The notes under the pieces were generated by a model. That model made no database searches and was not told the origin of the DNA. It was given only the letters and a program-made list of their open reading frames with translations. A DNA stretch of 64,000 bases from Morella rubra (lineage: Eukaryota > Streptophyta > Magnoliopsida > Fagales > Myricaceae): contig CM025849.1 of NCBI GenBank assembly GCA_003952965.2, positions 23,119,738 through 23,183,737 of the forward strand, given 5' to 3'. This document shows positions 59,330-64,000 of this stretch, in pieces; positions within the stretch are counted from its first letter, which is position 1; each line of letters starts with the position of its first letter. Both the position numbers and the translations under genes were made by a program.

Positions 59330-59810
59330 TCGGTAATTGTACTGGTCGATCGGTGAAACCAAACTGATCAATCGTGTGGATTTTTTTATCGGTTGGACTT
59401 TGTTTTGAAATGATTGATTGAGAAATAAAAATGATCGATCGCCAATTTGAAGATGATCTAATAGTAAGTAATGACAACCGATCGATCGATACATATAACC
59501 AATAGAACGTGTTTGTCTAACCGATTGATCACTTGAGTTGGACGATCAATCATTGTATTAAAAACCGAATGGTCGATTATGTTAGCAATGGAACGATTAT
59601 TTTCTAAGTAATCGATTGGTGTCACATAACGATCAATCGTTTGAGCTAGATGATCGACCAGCTATTTCTCCACCGATCGATCGCTTATAATACTGATGGA
59701 TTGCTTGCATAGAGGCGATCAATTGGTTATGTTACTGATCAATTATTATTTTAGGCGTTTAATATTGGCAATCGAACAGTGGTATTCACGATTGATCGTT
59801 TTCATAAAAT
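59330..59810. repeat. CGATCGAT-rich 3' subterminal array of CACTA B
   Basis: Many copies of CGATCGAT, GATCGATCG, CCGATCGATCG and near variants (GATCAATCG, CGATTGATC) at irregular spacing. The array continues after the inserted LTR at 61118-61160. It corresponds to 15380-15560 in CACTA A. Confidence 0.75.
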
Positions 59811-61117
59811 TGTGAGTCTAAATAACAACCCCAGAGGGGGGGGGGTGAATTGGGTTTTTATAAAATTTTCCTTCCTTTTTCTTATTAAACCAAAAATGCA
59901 CGAAAACCGATTAAGGAGCAGAAAACTGAATCTATTTAATCAAGGACTAATATAGAAAATGAAAGAAAAGACAAACAGGTGCAACAAATAAATGGAGATA
60001 AGGATAGAGAGATGACACCGTATCTTTTAGGTGGTTCGGCCAACACTTGCCTACGTCCACCCCAAGGCTAATGACTTCCTTGGGCTTCCTTCACTATTTT
60101 CCAAATAGTAAGTACACCTTAGCTCCGCGGGTGCTAAGTAACCTTTACACGGTGTTTTTGAGCTTACACTTTATCTCACTCTCTCAAATCCTCACAATCT
60201 CGAGGATTTCCTTTTTACCCAACAAGTAAGACAAGTGTTTTTCACAAACACTCACGTGTTTTTCGAGAATGGGTACAAAGAGAATCTTAGTAAAAGCTCT
60301 TTAAGCTGAATAAACAAGTGTGAGGTACTGAGGTGTGCAAAGAGACAAGATTTGCAAGAGAGCTACAGTATTTTCAGGTGGGAGTATGAGTTTTCTTGGA
60401 TGGTGGAGCTTTCTTTCTCTTTGAAAGCTTTTTCTCTCTCTAGAATTTAGGGTGAGAGTTAATGGCGCACACTCCTTCTTTTTCTCTCTCCATCTTCTTT
60501 ATTTAAAGCTTCTAGGGCACCAAAGGGTCTTCTTGTAAAGCTTGAGTGCCGTTGGAGGTCATTTGAGACATTTGGATACCTTTTTGAATAAGTTGACGTT
60601 GCTCAAAGAAATCTGCAAAATAACACAATGTGTCGACACATGTTGTATGTGCTGACACATTAAACTTAGTCTGAAAAAAAAGTCTCGGGTGTTAGTTCAA
60701 TGTGTCGACACTTATGGGTAATGTGTCGACACTTCCAACTACTTAGCAAAAAAAATAGTTGGCGTTTGAAATAAACTTTCGGGTGTTAGTTCAATGTGTC
60801 TCATGATCCAATGTTGTCGACACTTCCCAACACTTAGCCAAAAAAATCACGTTGAATGGTTTGAAATACAAGCTCTCGGGTGTTAGTTCAATGTGTCGAC
60901 ACTATGGTCCAATGTGTCGACCTTTCCAACACTTAGACAAAAAAATGTTCTTTAACAACAACTATCCCACTTCAATGATTCTTAAAAAATTTACAATGAT
61001 AAAGATGATCAATTAACAAGTATAATGAAAGATCAAGTAATCTTAAAGGACTTATAAAGACAAAAACAAAATCATCAAAATTACGGTTATTGTTTTAAGA
61101 ACAACTTTTGGCTAACA
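59811..61117 (-). mobile_element. Solo LTR 4, copia-like, inserted in CACTA B
   Basis: On the minus strand it starts TGTTAGCCAAAAGTTG at 61117 and ends TTTAGACTCACA at 59811. The target duplication AAAAT is exact at 59806-59810 and 61118-61122. Just inside the end is a G-run with GGGTGAATTGGGTTTTTA, common in plant copia LTRs. It carries imperfect repeats with the palindrome GTGTCGACAC and TCGGGTGTTAGTTCAATGTG (about 60625-60930). There are no genes. Confidence 0.85.
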
Positions 61118-61314
61118 AAAATAACCGTTCGATCGCTGGAATTGCCAATCAAATGATAATAAAAGAATTAGTATTTTTTTTTTAAACAATAATAATAAAA
61201 AATATTATATAACACGTGCTATTACAATAACAATACAATACTCATATTAATGAACATCAATAATAATAAATAATGATCCGTAATTAAACCAAAAATAAAT
61301 CGTAATATATATAA

Positions 61315-61905
61315 TCACAAAGCTATTACAACATATATGCATCTACCTTTGTGAACCCCAAATTGGCTGAACAGTCGCTTTGACAAGTCGCTCATTTTCT
61401 TCTCCATTAAAGAGGACATTTTCTTCTCCAATTCCTTCATATTTCTGCCCGTAAGCACTTTTGCTCCTTCAATGCTCCTTACTTCACTCGCATGCACTCT
61501 TGATCCTTTTTCATGCGCTCCTTCTGCTCTAACCGAATGTGCTCCTACTCCACCTGTTGCTCCTCACGGTGGTCCTATAGCGTGGCCTCTATCTCAGCTT
61601 GCTTCTTTCAAATTCTTGCAAGTCTTTACTCTAGTAGCTCTCATCGCTTCTATCTCATTCTTTGCCTTTGCTAGCTAGTGTTGTAGATTAGAAGATTGTG
61701 TAGTTAAACTTGATGAAGGCGGAGGCTTAACCGCACGTCCTAATCCCCGAACATATCCCGACTTCTTGCCCAATATCTTCGGAATATACTTCAATTTTGG
61801 TGTAAGAGTCTTTCCTTCTAAATCATATTGGCACTGGAAGGTATCCATCCGTTTTTGAAAAATGACAATCATTACTAGAATCATTAAATTAGATAAACTA
61901 TACAT
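61315..61905 (-). pseudogene. CACTA B transposase-related gene, 3' end (Ptta/En/Spm type)
   Basis: The first part (61905 down to 61678) reads 'QKRMDTFQCQYDLEGKTLTP', 'YIPKILGKKSGYVRGLGRAV' and a Pro/Ser run. After a stop the frame continues with 'LAKAKNEIEAMRATR', and the last part (61497-61315) has 'MKELEKKMSSLMEKKMSDLS', a coiled-coil-like tail. It is colinear with the CACTA A copy at 14562-15160, including the Leu-rich residues translated just before QKRM, which are probably intronic. Internal stops show decay. Confidence 0.75.
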
Positions 61906-62380
61906 AAATCATAAGTAAATTAAAATGAAAGCGATTACATAAATTTCTCTCGCTCCTTCCGAAGGTCAAATCTCATCTTTGTTTGTATAATTCTTCTTAT
62001 ACAACTTTGCTGGATTGATTTCGTCATTTGTCTTGATTTTTCTATATGGAAATAGCATAAATTTCTTGACAAAAAATTTCAAGAATATGAATATATCAAT
62101 AAAATCATAATTTAGTAATTAACTTACCATGCAAGCTTGTGTGCGCTATAACGAGCGTGAACTAGCAGCATGCTTCACAGTAAACTTTGATCCACTCATT
62201 TTATTTTGCTCACTTCATTTCTGCAATATTTTAAGTAATTAGATATAAAAAGAATGTAATATTTAAGCAATGAGTTTTTGTCAATCACGTACCATAAATG
62301 ATTCGTTGGTGAACAGATCGCATAACTCCTGCAACCTTTCTTCCTTGGTATCATGGTGGGGCTCTAGAAACGCTACCTCT

Positions 62381-62640
62381 TTACTTAGAACTTCTTAAAA
62401 TACACACTGTCCAAGAGACTTGATGTAATAACCCCTGGTAGTTGAAGAGATGGAAGATGCTGTAGTCCTCGTACAACAGGTCATCAAAATCAAAGAGCAT
62501 CACCCTACGCTCTTTGGCCATTGGCCGCATCCTTATGTACTGCATCCTCTTCTCCACAGTCATCATCAGATTAGCGACCTTCTACTCTTGGGACGATGAT
62601 CCCGCCCAGGTCCTCGTTGTGGGCATGCTTATCTTTGACA
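62381..62640 (-). pseudogene. CACTA B accessory gene, 5' fragment
   Basis: The minus strand reads 'MSKISMPTTRTWAGSSSQE' from about 62640, a stop, then 'MQYIRMRPMAKERRVMLFDF' with DDLLYEDYSIFHLFNYQG up to 62430, where the similarity to CACTA A ends. It is the counterpart of the gene at about 5660-5716 plus 7500-8651 in element A, but without the solo LTR that splits that copy. The rest of the gene is deleted here. Confidence 0.65.
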
Positions 62641-62749
62641 TTTTATGTATGCTACAAAAATTGTATATAAATATGTGTTAATAAATAATCATAATAACAT
62701 TATTAAAGTATTAAAGAAGTTTGCAACAAAATGGAACCAGTCACCAAAT

Positions 62750-63130
62750 TCCAGTGATTGATCACACAATATAGCAATCGATTGCCTAAATCACCGATCG
62801 ATCACTTAATCAAAACTGTTTGTTTGGAAAAAAAAAAAAAAAGATCAGTGACATGTGTGATCGAGCACACAATATATAAAACAATTGATTATGTTTAGCG
62901 ATCGATCGCTCGTGATAGTTAAAACGCACAATATTAGGGACCGATCGATCAGTCCCACATGCAATCAATCGTCTACAAATCAAAATGCACAATTTTTGGG
63001 ACCGATCGATTGCACACTACATGATCAATCGGTCCCCTATATAACGGCATGATCGATCGACTAACTCAGCCGATCGTTCGTGTTTCTTAGCAACTACCTA
63101 CTGATTGATCACCTTGAACAGGTGATCGAT
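62750..63130. repeat. CGATCGAT-rich 5' subterminal array of CACTA B, inner block
   Basis: Copies of CGATCGATC, ACCGATCGATC and variants such as CAATCGATTG at irregular spacing, with a poly-A run at 62828-62842. It corresponds to about 5000-5530 in CACTA A. Confidence 0.75.
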
Positions 63131-63474
63131 TGATGCAGGGACAATGGCAAAAAAAACACATAGTTTCTATAATAACCCAAACAAATTAAACTGTCCTAAA
63201 CTCCTAAAACATACATTAACACTAAATAAATACATTTTTATGGACCTAAATGGATTATATAGCAAATTAAAAAAAAGTAAACTAAAAATGAATTTAAAAC
63301 CACTCTTGCTTAAAAAATAACATATAACTACGTACCTTTGACGTAGATGACAATGGGGGATGATTCCATGCACTTTGGAGGACAATGCAGCACAAAATGG
63401 CACGTTGAAAATTGAGAGGATTTGTGGAGAGATAACTGGTAAAAATGACTACAGCGGTTTCATATAATCCCTCG

Positions 63475-64000
63475 CGCCAATCGATCGGTCGTTTTTTGCC
63501 AATCGATTGCTTATTTTTTCAACATGTGGCACTTTACCATTTGTTAAAACAATGATAGATCACTACCTCAACGATCGAATGACGAGTCAAAAAAGTGATA
63601 GTTACGCTCACGAGAGCAATCGATCGTTCCGGTGTAGCGATCGATCGTTCTTTCGTAACACATGGCACACTTGCATTCATTGCAACACCGATTGATCGAT
63701 AGTATATCACGATCGATCAGCACTTCATTACATTTTGATGGTTACGCTTACTGATCGATTGACGCTTTGCATTTCCTGATGGTTACGCTGATCGATCGAT
63801 CGATGGATGTGATACGATTGATCGCTTGGCAAAGCCACGAGTTTATTGATAACTGATTGATTGGTCGGTTGTGGTGACAAAGTAATCCCGTCGCCAAAAC
63901 ACTTTGCATTTAGTGACGGAGCATTTCGTCACAAAAGTAACGATCGATCGGTGACTTACCCCCGATCGATTGCCTCTATGAAGAAAATTTCTCACAAACA
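63475..64000. repeat. CGATCGAT-rich 5' subterminal array of CACTA B, outer block
   Basis: The densest array in the window, with CGATCGATCGATCG-type runs (63788-63805). From 63885 it passes into GTGACGGAGCATTTCGTCAC-type words, as expected close to the element's terminal repeat, which should lie just beyond the window. Confidence 0.75.

Larger units (their letters stand above)
59235..64000 (-). mobile_element. CACTA transposon B, relative of A, runs off the window
   Basis: Oriented on the minus strand; the right side of the window holds its 5' part. In order from 64000 downward: CGATCGAT arrays, the block shared with CACTA A (63440-63170), a second array (63120-62750), the accessory gene fragment (62640-62381), the Ptta-type gene fragment (61905-61315), a solo LTR, and a final CGATCGAT array (59810-59330) with TTTCATCAC/GTGATGAAA words. 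The exact CACTA terminus is not visible at about 59235, so the 3' tip seems lost or mutated. The 5' end lies outside the window. Confidence 0.8.

Noticed and set aside
63475..64000. CGATCGAT arrays as a CRISPR array
   Set aside because: Repeats are 8-10 bp, overlapping, irregularly spaced and in a plant genome; they fit CACTA subterminal repeats.
1..64000. tRNA, rRNA or other structural RNA genes
   Set aside because: None was recognised by eye; a covariance-model scan would be needed to exclude them.

Overview
The window looks like nuclear DNA from a flowering plant, most likely a eudicot. It is AT-rich and has two spliced genes of plant families with GT-AG introns. The rest is long non-coding stretches with (TA)n, (CT)n and poly-A tracts and many plant-type transposons: CACTA, Ty1-copia, Ty3-gypsy, hAT and MITEs. 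One run of exactly 1000 N (41805-42804) is an assembly gap. No species can be named from the sequence alone.

Layout. 1-18009 is a nest of mobile elements. A decayed copia element (LTR 16970-18009, primer site, gag) was split by a 14.1 kb CACTA element (1594-15733, target duplication TTT). That element was later hit by three solo LTRs (2125-4362, 5717-7494, 11418-14561), each with a 5-bp duplication. 18010-22540 is intergenic, with a gypsy gag remnant and several MITEs. 23307-27501 (+) is a SOSEKI (DUF966) gene in six exons. 29393-32689 (-) is a CHY/RING zinc-finger E3 ubiquitin ligase gene (RZFP34/CHYR1 type) in twelve exons giving 296 residues. The two genes converge. 32690-39850 is intergenic. 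39851-41640 is the left part of a gypsy element (LTR, primer site, broken gag), followed by the gap.

42805-44529 is the right part of a second CACTA element (C). Its transposase exons are largely open, and its end lies inside a small secreted-peptide gene on the minus strand (remnant 44530-44650). An intact paralogue of that peptide gene lies 3.5 kb away at 47943-48182 (-). 48190-59220 is intergenic, with a possible pseudogene, a segmental duplication (about 52.8 and 58.4 kb), a hAT-like GGTCCGG-rich element, a hAT transposase remnant and a tandem duplication. 59235-64000 is a third CACTA element (B, minus strand, running off the window). It is a relative of the first and carries a copia-type solo LTR (59811-61117).

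Only three loci look like functional host genes: the SOSEKI gene (cell-polarity scaffold), the E3 ligase (stress and ABA-type signalling in its family) and the small secreted peptide. There is no operon logic; they are independent transcription units. The most notable points are the peptide paralogue broken by a CACTA insertion, a mutated last splice donor in the SOSEKI gene, the CGATCGAT-rich subterminal arrays shared by two CACTA elements, and a hairpin at a fixed place in three different solo LTRs.
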